Shown here: piece after piece, positions 36,536 to 46,948 of the stretch
Layout of the letters: each line of letters opens with the position of its first letter
Numbering within the stretch: position 1 is the stretch's first letter
Origin: Calonectria ilicicola
Lineage: Eukaryota; Ascomycota; Sordariomycetes; Hypocreales; Nectriaceae
Reading direction: 5' to 3'
Length of the DNA stretch: 64,000 bases
NCBI GenBank assembly: GCA_020809705.1
Contig: CP085825.1
Location: 5,890,001 to 5,954,000, forward strand
Program-made: the position numbers and the translations under genes
Notes under the pieces: generated by a model
The model's database searches: none
What the model saw: the letters and a program-made list of their open reading frames with translations, nothing else
What the model was told of the DNA's origin: nothing

Positions 36536-39500
36536 ATTTGGAATGCGGCGTCAAGGGTCGTCATGGTTCATGCAGTAAATGGATAAGATGCGACATATCT
36601 GGACAATTCATGAGGGCAATGTCAAAGAAGGGATAAATCCAGCTTGCTAGAGCTGTTCGTTAATATTAAATTATGACGCGAGGCATGTTTTTCCTCGGAT
36701 CTCGATCTCAAAAAAAAAAATCGGTCCAAGTTCTAGTGGAAATGAAATGGATGTCAGCTTCAAGGTGCCCGATGTTGCTGGGTCTGGCAACGGTAGAAGA
36801 AGAAAGAAATCGAAAACTAGGGGGCAAGTACTAAATCGCTTGAGTAGTCCTGTCACTTCGGTAGTTGTTTTGTACCATCCATTGGAAAAGTAAGCACGAT
36901 CTTTCAGCTCGATCGTTCATCAAATGTCAAGAAGCATCCCAGCATTTGCATCTAAAATTGGGATCGACTGGAGATCGAATCATCCTCTCAAACCATTATT
37001 CAATCCAATTCAAATAATAAGCAATAGCAATGGCATTTTTCAGCCCAAATACGAATAAAGCCCCGCGAATTGGGCTTGGATATGCTAATACTCGAAAAAG
37101 ATGTCAATCGCCTCTCAGTGGTAGTGGAGTATCACCGTTGAACGTAGCATGAAAATGACAACCCGTTGTCAATTCTCGCTCATCCAATCTCTCGCATTAC
37201 ACACCTCGGCTTTTTCACATGTAAGTTTCAAGCTTGCCACCGTCATAAGGCAGTGTTTTTACGGCATAAACTGCACAATGCACGATGTCTGTCTCCACAG
37301 CCATAATAGGGTAGTGCAACAGTGGTAAGCAAGGTAACCTAATTCCAGCCAATATATGAATTTCAAAGCGCCAATCGCGGGTACTTACATGACGTCTGAT
37401 TTATCTCAGTGCTGCTTAATAAGGTGGCTGTGGGAAACGTGGCGGCACTGAGAAATAGGTAGCAACGCATGCATGAAAATCCTCGGAATCTCGTACGTTA
37501 GAGGGCCTCATTTCGGCCCCATATATCCACAAATTCTAACATGAGCCTATCGCCTTGAGCCTCTTTTGTTACACTGATTCAACTTGGAAACGAATCGCCA
37601 CTGGTGTTTAGCCGCAGACAAGTGTTCACAGCGAGTCCTCCCAAATGCATCAAGGGTCCAAAACACAAACGCACAGGTCAAAATATGCCAACTTCCGGGC
37701 TGTTTGAATGATCAATCGGATGGCGTTGGGGCTCACCGGTCTTTATCCCCCCCCCACTTACACCACATGCAGTCAGTGGATGAAGACTTGCCAGACCGCG
37801 ACGCCAAGAGTCAGAGGATTTTCTTGAAGGTACGCGGGGACTATTAGTCCGGTGACTGGGTGATTTCTAAACTTTCAAATTACAAATCGGAAGAATCGGA
37901 TTTCCGAGACAAGAAGACAGCCACTAGCTTCCTAACTGGTATCATTTGATTCAGCTAAGCCGGCAATATTCGAAAGTGCACATATGCTACGCAACCTCGT
38001 TGATCAGAACTTCCAAGGAAATGTAACTTCGCCACTGCCTAGAGTATGCCTTGTTGCACATTGAGGGTCAGGAGGGTGTCGTCGGGAATTGGAAGAGAGA
38101 AACTGCAACCTGGATATCATGCCGGCCAGACCGCTCTCCGCCTCTGCTCCGCACAAGGCGTCCGCGAGGCAACCAAAATGCGGCTTCTTATGACCGGGGT
38201 TGAGTTGAAACGCTTCCTCTTATTCGGTGTCGAATCCCTGACCGCCCGCTTGAGTCGCGCTCGCCGTGCAACCCCAGCTCATAGACTGGCGCAATTCTGC
38301 CGGCAGCTTCTGCGTCATTGTTGCAGACTGTGACGTTTCCAGTATCCCGAAGAAAAGTATATTCTTATTTTCTTTTCATCGCAGTGAGCGGGATAAAAAT
38401 CAAGCTCGTTAAAGAAATCGACAATGTAGTGTCCAAGCACAAGATGTTGCGCGACCCCAGATGATCGCCGCCGGTCTAGCAACAAGCTCAGGTTCCTAGA
38501 CACGGCAGAGAAAGTGCGCTCCCAACTAGAAAACATTGGGTGAATTAGAATTCAAGCCTATCAAGGGCGTTTGCGTTTTATTGCTGCGGAGTAATTCCCC
38601 GGTCGTGCACTTCCGCCTTGCTTTTCATGACAACACGGGCCCAGACTCTGAATGATGCAGCCACTACGATAGGATATTTTTGCGCCCATGAATCAGCCAG
38701 GCCTTATGACATGCGGCTTGCATTAAATGGATTGAAAAAACGGCAGAGTAAGCCAGCAGAGCCGGGCGTCTGCGTTGCTTACGGGGGCCACGGATTGATT
38801 GATTGATTGATTGATTGGAGGGGAGCGGGGGTTTAGCTCCTCTTGAGAAGCCATCCCACCTTGTCCCATGAGTTGCTGCATTGACCTACCTACACAACCT
38901 GGGCGCAGAATCAAAGCGTAAGAAGCTGTGCCAGTCACACTTCTGTCCAAGCAAGGGAGCCAAGTGCGCGTCCATCGGATGGCTGTGCATGACTGCAACT
39001 GTTGTATGCAGGCCATCGGGCCATTCAGATCAGGGCGCGGACCCTCGTTTCTACAATCGGTTTACGCTCACGCAATGCTACCCTCTACCGCCTGAGCCTA
39101 GGGAGGATCAGGACTTTAGGGGCCTAGAAGCTCTGGCTGAGCAAGCAGGTTTTGCTGATTTCTTGCATTCGCCCGCATCAATTAGCGTGAACCCTCGCAT
39201 AGCAAGCCGGCAGAAAACGCATCGACCATAGGCTCGTCGCTGGGGCCCGTGGATCATGCATCCTGTGAGACACACAGGCATTTGGTTGCAGCGTCTACCC
39301 GGCTGTGTCGATCGGTGAATGCCACCCACAGGGCGGACCCCTTGCCCGCTGCTACCTGTATGTACATAGAGCTCCGGTTCAAGCTTCGTGTGTTGGTTCT
39401 GCCCTGCAACCGTAGGACAGGTGGAGGCCTTGGTACACTTGGGTTTGTGGCAAATGTCGTATTTACACAAGGACAGCAGCATCATTGAAATGTGTAAGTA

Positions 39501-40763
39501 AAACTGCAGCTAGGCACCGGCCAAGGCCAAAGTCATCCGACAACAGCAGCCTAATCTGGTCTTTTGCAGGATCGTAGATTGTTGAGAAGATTCCACAGCA
39601 GCAACGGATACACCACCTCCATGGAGTCATACTCTTTCCACCTAATGGCCATTTACAATTTGGTCAGTCCACGTAATTATCCTTCAACCCAACAACTTCC
39701 AGGTCTACGAATGCTGAGCCGCGATGCCACCTCCGACTAAGCCCACCCAGGTGGCCTCCCCGAGATTCCGGGCAAAAGCTGAAGGGAGGCATCAGCCGCA
39801 CTATTCATTGCCCCGGCAAAAGTCACTTGGCCGCCTGCATATCGACCCTTTCCTAGGCAGACTTCGGCAATCCACCCTGGGTTGCCGATTGGATTATCTT
39901 CACCGGGACCGAGCAAAAGCAATGTTGCCGAGTTCGGTCAGTGTCTGCACGGCGCAAACTAGACAGCATGATAAGCACAATACGGAGGCTGACAAAGGTA
40001 GGAGAAAAGAGAAGAGGGTGGCTATGAGTTGGCGAAAACGGGCTGCAAGGGTGGCCGTGTCGTTCTGATCCCGAAGTGCACTAGCCTGTGTTTGCCTTGT
40101 AAGCGAACCAGAGCGAACCAGTTGTCCCTCCCCCCCTTCTCTTCTCCCAAGAATGAACAATAAACAGTGGCAAAGGTCTAAGCAACCGCATTCATTGTAC
40201 TTGCTACAATTCCTGCAGAGCCTCCTGTGCTTATGTTTTTTTTTCTGCAGCAACTCTAGCGTCATGGCAAACGCAAGGTTGAAAACTATTTCCCAATTGC
40301 TACCTAATGGTGTCGTGTAAGTCGGGTTTGAGGTTGAATGTCAACATCTCGGTCACAGAGAACGGGAAAAAGAAAAGAAAACCGTGTCTAAACTTTAGCC
40401 AAGCTCGAGCGCAATTGTTGCACATTACCAGCTGTGGCCATCGGTCAATACACCCTCAGCAACCTCGAGACTTACCCCTCCTTCACGTTTGCCTCACTGG
40501 CTCTGCCAAGTCAGAGAGACCTCCCACACTCCATGCCCATCCGCACACCCATCTTTAGAGCGTCCCGCCTCACTTTTTTGTTGGCGGACCATGGCCAGCC
40601 CTCGGCACCCTACAGATGCACATTGCGGATTGATCAACGATTGCATAGGTCCATTCTCCAATATGATATCCCGAGTAACTATATATTGGCTGGGTTCCCC
40701 CCGCCATACCTTGGCCAAAAGAATTGACTATTCATTCATTTTGCCAACCTAAAAAACAGAAAC
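36536..40763. other. Long intergenic region, no gene supported
   Basis: This is 4.2 kb with no frame that I recognise as coding. It contains an A11 run near 36710-36720, a nine-base C-run near 37748, a (GATT)6 tract at 38793-38816 and many short unconvincing frames (38881-39231 opens on TTG; 39724-40068 is 114 codons of low-information Arg/Lys/Gln-rich sequence). The last 300 bp may be the leader of the next gene; a CCTAAAAAACAG just before 40764 could be a 5' UTR intron acceptor. No tRNA-type B box with a pairing T-stem was found. Confidence 0.5.
38793..38816 (+). repeat. (GATT)6 microsatellite
   Basis: Six perfect GATT units lie in the long cul4-downstream spacer. No gene overlaps them. 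Confidence 0.9.
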
Positions 40764-42665
40764 ATGGATGGTCAAGCCTTTATCAAAATTGAACCCCGGC
40801 CCGGGCCGCCACCTGCCAATCGGCCACCCCTAGTTCATCAACATCAAGGGGGTCCTCCCAATCCACATCCAGGTGGTCCCCCGGTGCCGCCAAACCACCA
40901 AGGTCAAAATGGCCCTTCTATTCCTCCTCAGCATCATCAGCCCATGATGCAAGCGCCACATATCCCTCCTCCGCCTCCTGCCGCTATTCCTAGGGAGCTT
41001 CAGCAGCATCATAGCGTTCGACCTCAAGAAATGGGCCAGCTCTCATCTGAGATATCTGATCTGAGATTAGAAAATATGACCGAAGCCCAAGCAAGGGAGC
41101 TTCTGTCCACTTACATCGTCGTTCGCCTTGTAAGGACAGACAATCCTCATGAGGTTGATGACGAAGGCTATCCCTTGAAGCCTACTTGGGAGAAAGTACA
41201 GATCAGCAGGGAAAACGATGTATCACAACAAGACGCACGCCGACAAGTCCGGCATCTCGAGCAAACAACAAAATCTGTCATCGAGAAGAAGGGAGAATGC
41301 ATCCCTGCCATTCAGCGGCAACTCGAGCACGCACGGGACAGGCTCGCCCAACCAGACCCGGATAAGAGGTACTGCTACAGACTAGTACAATTTGATTCCC
41401 AATTCAGACGCCTCAGCGACCGCGAGATCCAATATCTCGAGAAAATCTCCAAGGGAGATAAACACAAGAAGGAAAAGAAATATGTCACCACCTCGAAGAA
41501 GCACAAACCGAAACACATGAAAGAAAGAGTTGCCATCACAGCTTACTTTAAGAGAACTCCTGACCAAGAGCAAAGCGGCCTTCAAATGCTTCAGGAACAG
41601 GAAAGGAAAAAGGAAACGAGAGCAAGAGTGATGCCGCAAGTACCGCTACAGCAACCACTGACCCAACAACCACCTATTCAACAAGTTCCTATCCAGCAAG
41701 GTCCTTTTCAGCAACCGCCTCCTCCTCAAATGCCTCCTCAGCAAATGCCTCCCCCTGCTGCTGCCCAGAACCCCCCTCAACAACCTCCGCGGCCTCCACC
41801 GCCTCCACAAGGCCAGCCAGGCCAGCAAGGCAATCCTCTACCCCCTCCCGGCCCGCCCCTTAAGGGGGTGAAAGTGCCTGGACCAGCTCCAAAGATCATG
41901 GCTATCACTCAAGAAAAAGGCAAAGACAAGAATGCAAAGGTGAAGCCAAATATCAAAAAGATCAAAGACCGTCGGGGCTCTGAAAGCTCCTACTCGACGA
42001 GCTATGACTATTCTCTATCTGATGGAAGTGACGATGAAACATCACCGTCATCCATCAGCTCCGACTCGCGCTCTCCAAAACCTCGCCGGGGGCGAAGCCC
42101 GACTCCTGCGTATCGGAAGCCGGAGCATTTTGGGATCCCAGGCGTAACTGGACCCCGAATGCATACCCGGGATGAACCAGGGTATCCATTGCAATCTCAC
42201 AGGCCAGGTCCTGTACTTTCCATACCACACCGAGCTCGATCTCCAAGGCCGGTTGTGGTTGCTCGCCCTAATGAGGACGAGTATCTTTATGTGCCACGTC
42301 GTGCACCGCAGCCGCGAATCATTCAAGATTTCCGCCATGTGTCCTATCCAGAGGTGCGGCGAGAGGTGTTGCATGATGACATCGGCCGCACCGATAGGCG
42401 CATTCATCGATCGCGCATAAATGCACTCCATCGTGAACGGGATATAGCCTTGGATAACGATAGGATCGATCGTCTCGGGGAGGACATTATCCATCGAAAC
42501 CACTTGGAAAGAGAGCTTCGTGACGAGGAACACCGCTGGCCTGAGCCAAGAGCCCAGCACTTTATGCGCACACGAGGCCCAGACAGGTTTGATGAACCAA
42601 GGAGAGATAACCCTTTCCTCTCAGCTGGTAGGAGACCAGCTAATAGGATCTACGTCGGTCATTAA
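40764..42665 (+). CDS. Unrecognised Pro/Gln-rich protein with basic and SR-like segments
   Basis: This is a single open frame of 633 residues that I do not recognise. Residues 1-85 are Pro/His/Gln/Gly-rich. Residues about 100-260 look like a folded or coiled segment (LSTYIVVRLVRTDNPHEVDD, a predicted helix with EQTTKSVIEKKGE, and YCYRLVQFDSQFRRLSDREI), followed by a Lys-rich patch (KGDKHKKEKKYVTTSKKHK) that could be a nuclear localisation signal. A second Gln/Pro repeat region runs 290-375, then a Ser/Asp tract and an SR-like segment (SRSPKPRRGRSPTP), and finally an Arg/Asp/His-rich tail. The composition suggests an RNA- or chromatin-associated nuclear protein; that is inference. The ATG follows a possible splice acceptor in the leader. 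There is no obvious internal intron. It is probably a real gene because the length and codon pattern exceed neighbouring chance frames. Confidence 0.75.
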   Translation: MDGQAFIKIEPRPGPPPANRPPLVHQHQGGPPNPHPGGPPVPPNHQGQNGPSIPPQHHQPMMQAPHIPPPPPAAIPRELQQHHSVRPQEMGQLSSEISDLRLENMTEAQARELLSTYIVVRLVRTDNPHEVDDEGYPLKPTWEKVQISRENDVSQQDARRQVRHLEQTTKSVIEKKGECIPAIQRQLEHARDRLAQPDPDKRYCYRLVQFDSQFRRLSDREIQYLEKISKGDKHKKEKKYVTTSKKHKPKHMKERVAITAYFKRTPDQEQSGLQMLQEQERKKETRARVMPQVPLQQPLTQQPPIQQVPIQQGPFQQPPPPQMPPQQMPPPAAAQNPPQQPPRPPPPPQGQPGQQGNPLPPPGPPLKGVKVPGPAPKIMAITQEKGKDKNAKVKPNIKKIKDRRGSESSYSTSYDYSLSDGSDDETSPSSISSDSRSPKPRRGRSPTPAYRKPEHFGIPGVTGPRMHTRDEPGYPLQSHRPGPVLSIPHRARSPRPVVVARPNEDEYLYVPRRAPQPRIIQDFRHVSYPEVRREVLHDDIGRTDRRIHRSRINALHRERDIALDNDRIDRLGEDIIHRNHLERELRDEEHRWPEPRAQHFMRTRGPDRFDEPRRDNPFLSAGRRPANRIYVGH

Positions 42666-43308
42666 CATGTCGTGTTGACGAGGAAGTATAGGAATGAAAG
42701 AAATTGTGGGATGGCTTTTGTATTGTAGTTTGAACATCTTTAAATTTCACTAATGTATGCTGTGTTATTATGGAACTGGGGTTTGGGTATCAGCAGAAAT
42801 TGGGATTTGGCTGCTGGGGATAGATGGGTAATATGAACAATACTGGGAAAATAAGAGGGATTAGTTACAAGGCAAATCAAATATTTCTACTACTTGTCAA
42901 ATCAACTCAAGGGTAGCATCAAAGTTACCGTCTTGCATTGATCAGCTCCAAAGTAGAATTATGCTGGACTTGGCAAAGGCGGGGCGCTTCATGGTCAGGT
43001 GACTAAGCAACATTCATGAGGGAGGGGCTTGCTGCTCGACGCGACTAAAACGCGTCCTTCATTGGCCTACGTTTGGCCATCTAAACCCCCAACGGATTCG
43101 CCAGTGGCAGCCCGGGACGCGTGACGACCATTCAGCGATCACTTTTGGGTAGTCTGCCACCAGCAGTTGAGTTTGGGTCCTGGCTGCCTGCTGCAGGATT
43201 GTGTCACTACGTACTTGGCCGGCTCTTTATCACGCCCCTACACCGCACCAAAACATTTGCCATTACTCCAGGTAAGCCACGCCCGTCGATCTCGCCGCGG
43301 CCTGGTTT
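42666..43308. other. Intergenic region upstream of pif1
   Basis: This 0.64-kb spacer has an AT-rich first half (3' UTR of the preceding gene) and a GC-richer second half that should contain the pif1 promoter and leader. A good donor (CAGGTAAGCC, GT at 43272) lies 37 bp before the first pif1 ATG and suggests a leader intron. Confidence 0.5.
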
Positions 43309-45873
43309 ATGACGGTCGGCATCGCCCGTCTTGCAATTCGATCCTCGCCGGCCTGTGGCAACCTTTTTCGGGCTTTTGTCCAGAAGTCTCATGTTCACAC
43401 ACAATTTCCCACCTGCCTCGACACCATGTTCGCCAAAGCCAACAAGGACTATGAGGCCAACATGAAGGCTCGAGGGAATTCGCTTGCGAAGCAATTATTC
43501 CCCCCCTCGAGTAGCCCCAGCGCGCCTAACACCGACATCCGCGACCAGCTCAAGAAGCCGAACAATGCCTTTGCGTCGGCGAGGAACCCTCAATTTTTGT
43601 CCAGCCGGCTCGGTGGCCAATCCTCGAATGCGAACCCGTCTACCGCCAACCCAACCCCTGCCAATACAAACCGTGGCTCACTAGCCATGCTATACGGATC
43701 ATCGAAATCTTCATTCAAGCAGGAGTCGAATGTTGTTGACCTCACCGAATCCGAGCCCCAGGCGAAAATCCATGAGGCAGTCTATTTTGCCGAAGATGAC
43801 TTCAGCGACGATGAAAACCTAGATCTGGATTTCGAAGCTCCCTCTGCCTTGCCTGTTCTCCCCTCTGCCGCCGCTGCCAAACCAGTGTCTTTTGATAGCA
43901 TGCCCCCGCCTACATCAACCCAAAGCGATGCAAAGATACCTTGGTCTTCATCACCCTTGTCGCATTTTCAACACCCAAACCGGGCATTGTCGGAACTCCG
44001 GGCTCCATCAACAGGATCTCTGAAACGCGAGCCCACGATACACGAGGAGTCATTGGACCCGCCTGCTCAGAAAAGAGCCAAACGGCGGGTTCTTCCCCCA
44101 AGCTTCCGATACGAGGACCCCGAAGAAGATTTTGAGGATGACGGCCAAGTTACGAAGACGCCTGCTCGCAAGCCTAAAGGTCCAATGTGGGATCCCACAG
44201 CAAGCGCCGTTAAAGAACGAAAGGCCAAATTAAAAAATCAACGCCAGCAGAATGAGCCTGCACAAAACAACGATTATTCGACGTCCGAGATTGAGAATAT
44301 TGTCAAAAAGTCGAAAGCCAAGACCAATTTTGCTGTATCTCTCAGTGATGAACAGAAACAGGTTCTGGATCTGGTTTCTAACCAAAACAAAAGTGTGTTT
44401 TTCACGGGTCCGGCCGGTACCGGAAAGTCAGTTCTTATGAGAGCCATCATTACGGAGCTATTGAAAAAATATGCCAAGGATCCCGAGCGAGTTGCGGTTA
44501 CGGCTTCTACTGGCCTTGCTGCTTGTAATATTGGCGGAATCACTCTTCACAGCTTCTCTGGTATTGGACTGGGAAAAGAGGATGCCCCAACCTTGGTGAA
44601 AAAGATTCGACGTAACCCAAAGGCCAAGAATCGCTGGCTGCGGACCAGATGTCTGATTATTGATGAAATTTCAATGGTAGACGGGGAGCTGTTTGACAAA
44701 CTTGACAAGATTGGAAGAACAATCCGAAACAATGGAAGACCCTGGGGTGGCATTCAGCTCATCATCACCGGAGACTTTTTCCAACTTCCGCCAGTCCCTG
44801 AATCTGGCGCCAAGCGAGAAACCAAGTTTGCTTTTGATGCAGCGACTTGGAATACTTCCATAGACCATACCATTGGCCTCACACAAGTCTTTCGTCAACG
44901 CGATCCTCAGTTTGCAAATATGCTCAACGAGATGCGCCTCGGAAGGATCTCTGAAGATACAGTTCGCGCTTTCAAAGCTCTCTCACGACCGCTTGAATTC
45001 GATGACGGCCCGGGTACGGCAGAACTATTTTCTACACGGGCTGAAGTCGAGGGCTCAAATGAAAAAAGACTGCGGGATTTACCTGGCACGGTTCGTCGGT
45101 ATGAAGCAATGGACTCTGGTCCCGAGGCCACCCGAGAAAAGCTCCTAGGGAATATGATGGCACCTAAAGCTATCGACTTGAAGGTCGGTGCCCAGGTCAT
45201 GCTTATCAAGAACTTAGATGAAACCTTGGTCAACGGATCACTAGGAAAAGTCATTGCATTTGCTGATGAAAAGACGTACGACATGAGCAATGGGGAAGGT
45301 TATGGAAGTGACGAAGATCCTATGGCAAAGGCCAAGAGGAAGTTAGCCGGATTCAGCCGTGATGGAACTGGCTCTGGAGGGACAGGTGTCAAATTCCCCG
45401 TTGTAGAATTTATCTCAACCCATGAGACCGCTCGCACTATTCTGTGCGTGCCCGAGGATTGGAAGGTTGAGCTCCCCAACGGCGAGGTGCAGGCAAAGCG
45501 CACGCAACTGCCTTTGATCCTCGCATGGGCTCTATCAATACATAAAGCCCAAGGCCAGACCTTGGAACGAGTCAAGGTCAATCTCGGGCGTGTCTTTGAA
45601 AAAGGACAGGCCTATGTCGCTTTGAGTCGTGCTACAACCCAGGCGGGTCTTCAAGTTTTAGGCTTTGATAAGGGGAAAGTTATGGCCCATCCCCGAGTCG
45701 TTAACTTTTACAACAAGCTCTACTCTGCAGGAGAGGCCCACGGTAAAAAGCCAGCCTCTGTGTCTGACCTGCTCAAGAATCGAATTGGGGCTTCAGCTCA
45801 ACCAAAGAAAAAAACGTCGGCGGTGGTTGATTTGGACGATGACGAGGACGCACTTCATTCATATGGTCTGTAG
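43309..45873 (+). CDS. pif1: Pif1-family 5'-3' DNA helicase
   Basis: This superfamily 1B helicase unwinds G-quadruplexes and R-loops and acts at telomeres and in mitochondria in yeast. The frame gives 854 residues. Residues 1-33 (MTVGIARLAIRSSPACGN and on) are basic with no acidic residue, like a mitochondrial presequence. Met40 (ATG at 43426) begins MFAKANKDYEANMKARGNSL and has a better start context. Residues 60-330 are disordered, with a possible PIP- or SIM-like VVDLTESE. The helicase core has Walker A GPAGTGKS near 367, ASTGLAA near 403, Walker B IIDEISMVD near 450, GDFFQLPPVP near 487, VFRQRDP near 526, SIHKAQGQTL near 742 and YVALSRA near 768. All family motifs are intact. It is tandem with edc3 but separated by 1.1 kb. 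Confidence 0.92.
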   Translation: MTVGIARLAIRSSPACGNLFRAFVQKSHVHTQFPTCLDTMFAKANKDYEANMKARGNSLAKQLFPPSSSPSAPNTDIRDQLKKPNNAFASARNPQFLSSRLGGQSSNANPSTANPTPANTNRGSLAMLYGSSKSSFKQESNVVDLTESEPQAKIHEAVYFAEDDFSDDENLDLDFEAPSALPVLPSAAAAKPVSFDSMPPPTSTQSDAKIPWSSSPLSHFQHPNRALSELRAPSTGSLKREPTIHEESLDPPAQKRAKRRVLPPSFRYEDPEEDFEDDGQVTKTPARKPKGPMWDPTASAVKERKAKLKNQRQQNEPAQNNDYSTSEIENIVKKSKAKTNFAVSLSDEQKQVLDLVSNQNKSVFFTGPAGTGKSVLMRAIITELLKKYAKDPERVAVTASTGLAACNIGGITLHSFSGIGLGKEDAPTLVKKIRRNPKAKNRWLRTRCLIIDEISMVDGELFDKLDKIGRTIRNNGRPWGGIQLIITGDFFQLPPVPESGAKRETKFAFDAATWNTSIDHTIGLTQVFRQRDPQFANMLNEMRLGRISEDTVRAFKALSRPLEFDDGPGTAELFSTRAEVEGSNEKRLRDLPGTVRRYEAMDSGPEATREKLLGNMMAPKAIDLKVGAQVMLIKNLDETLVNGSLGKVIAFADEKTYDMSNGEGYGSDEDPMAKAKRKLAGFSRDGTGSGGTGVKFPVVEFISTHETARTILCVPEDWKVELPNGEVQAKRTQLPLILAWALSIHKAQGQTLERVKVNLGRVFEKGQAYVALSRATTQAGLQVLGFDKGKVMAHPRVVNFYNKLYSAGEAHGKKPASVSDLLKNRIGASAQPKKKTSAVVDLDDDEDALHSYGL

Positions 45874-46948
45874 GAGCGTTGCTTTCGGGCCACTGGTCAA
45901 ATGCATAATTTCGGGTTTGCCTTGTACATTTATGATTGATTTGGGAAGGTCGGCATGGGTAATACACGGAGTTCACATGGAGCGATGGAGGGATGGCAAG
46001 GAAACAGGTGCTGGTATATATCCATTCAACTCACGACAGCTCCCTAAAAATATGGCGAGCCAATATGTTGAGAAAACTCTCCAAAGTTACGAAGACTAAA
46101 CGTAGAATACCATTATCTCGTTTGTTGGGAACAATTTGTGTTCGAAATCCGACAATATGGCTCATACAAGTGCATATTTGTTGGTAATAGGCCTGCTGAT
46201 TGGCAGGCTGCCATGCCTGGGATTCAACCGATTTGTAGACGAGCGAGCGCCCGAGAGATGCCGGAACCTGCGCTTCGGATCATTTATGCCCTGAAGAAGG
46301 GCCGAGCTAACATGCCCGAAACAAGGTTTTGAGTCCCGAATCTGTGCCCTTGTTGTGGTCAGACGACCGCAGACGGCTAAGAAAAAAAAAAGGCTTATCG
46401 ATAAGAAAAAGGTTGGCGTGGTGGTGGGCGACTTCCACTCGTATGGGGCAATCTTCTGTGTGCGAAGTTGAACCTCGCAAACCCCAACGCACACGACACA
46501 TCACCACAGGTCGGCCAGCCCCCCAAGGACGACTGCTACGATCTCACAACACCGCGTCGAAGGTTTTGATACCCGGAGCTCTGGTCGTTCGTCTGGCGCA
46601 ATACTCGCATCGGAGCTTGGCCCCCCCTCCCCTCCACCCGTTCGCTCGTTGGCCCCAACCCACTCTCTAGAATTCCATCCGACTCCAGGCGCCACATCGT
46701 CAGCTTGGCTTCAACAGCTGCCATCTCGAGCATTTACAGCGATATTTCGTGCGAACATACGAGCGACCGAATCCTTTAGCGCCCCTCTGTGCCACTCGTG
46801 TGTGATTCAGGCATTGGGCCGCAACCCCCGGGTCTTCATGACGTCCAGGGAGCTGTAATTACCGGACATTGGGGCTCTCGCTTGGGAAAAGGGGAGCAAC
46901 TGCGCCAAGAATCTCTGTCAACGACGCCGCAAGATACAGCACTTCAAT
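45874..46948. other. Intergenic region pif1/edc3
   Basis: This 1.1-kb spacer includes an A11 run at 46380-46390 followed by the 12-bp palindrome CTTATCGATAAG at 46394-46405, which contains two overlapping inverted GATA cores. The 300 bp before edc3 are C-rich on the + strand, like a leader. No further gene is supported. Confidence 0.5.

Noticed and set aside
36955..36990. tRNA-like B box (GATCGAATC)
   Set aside because: The flanking bases do not form a T-stem, and no acceptor or anticodon stem fits. The same test failed for GTTCGAGTC near 7532 and GTTCAACAC near 59823.
38881..40068. Frames of 116 and 114 codons in the spacer after cul4
   Set aside because: The first opens on TTG rather than ATG, and both have unremarkable composition and no domain.
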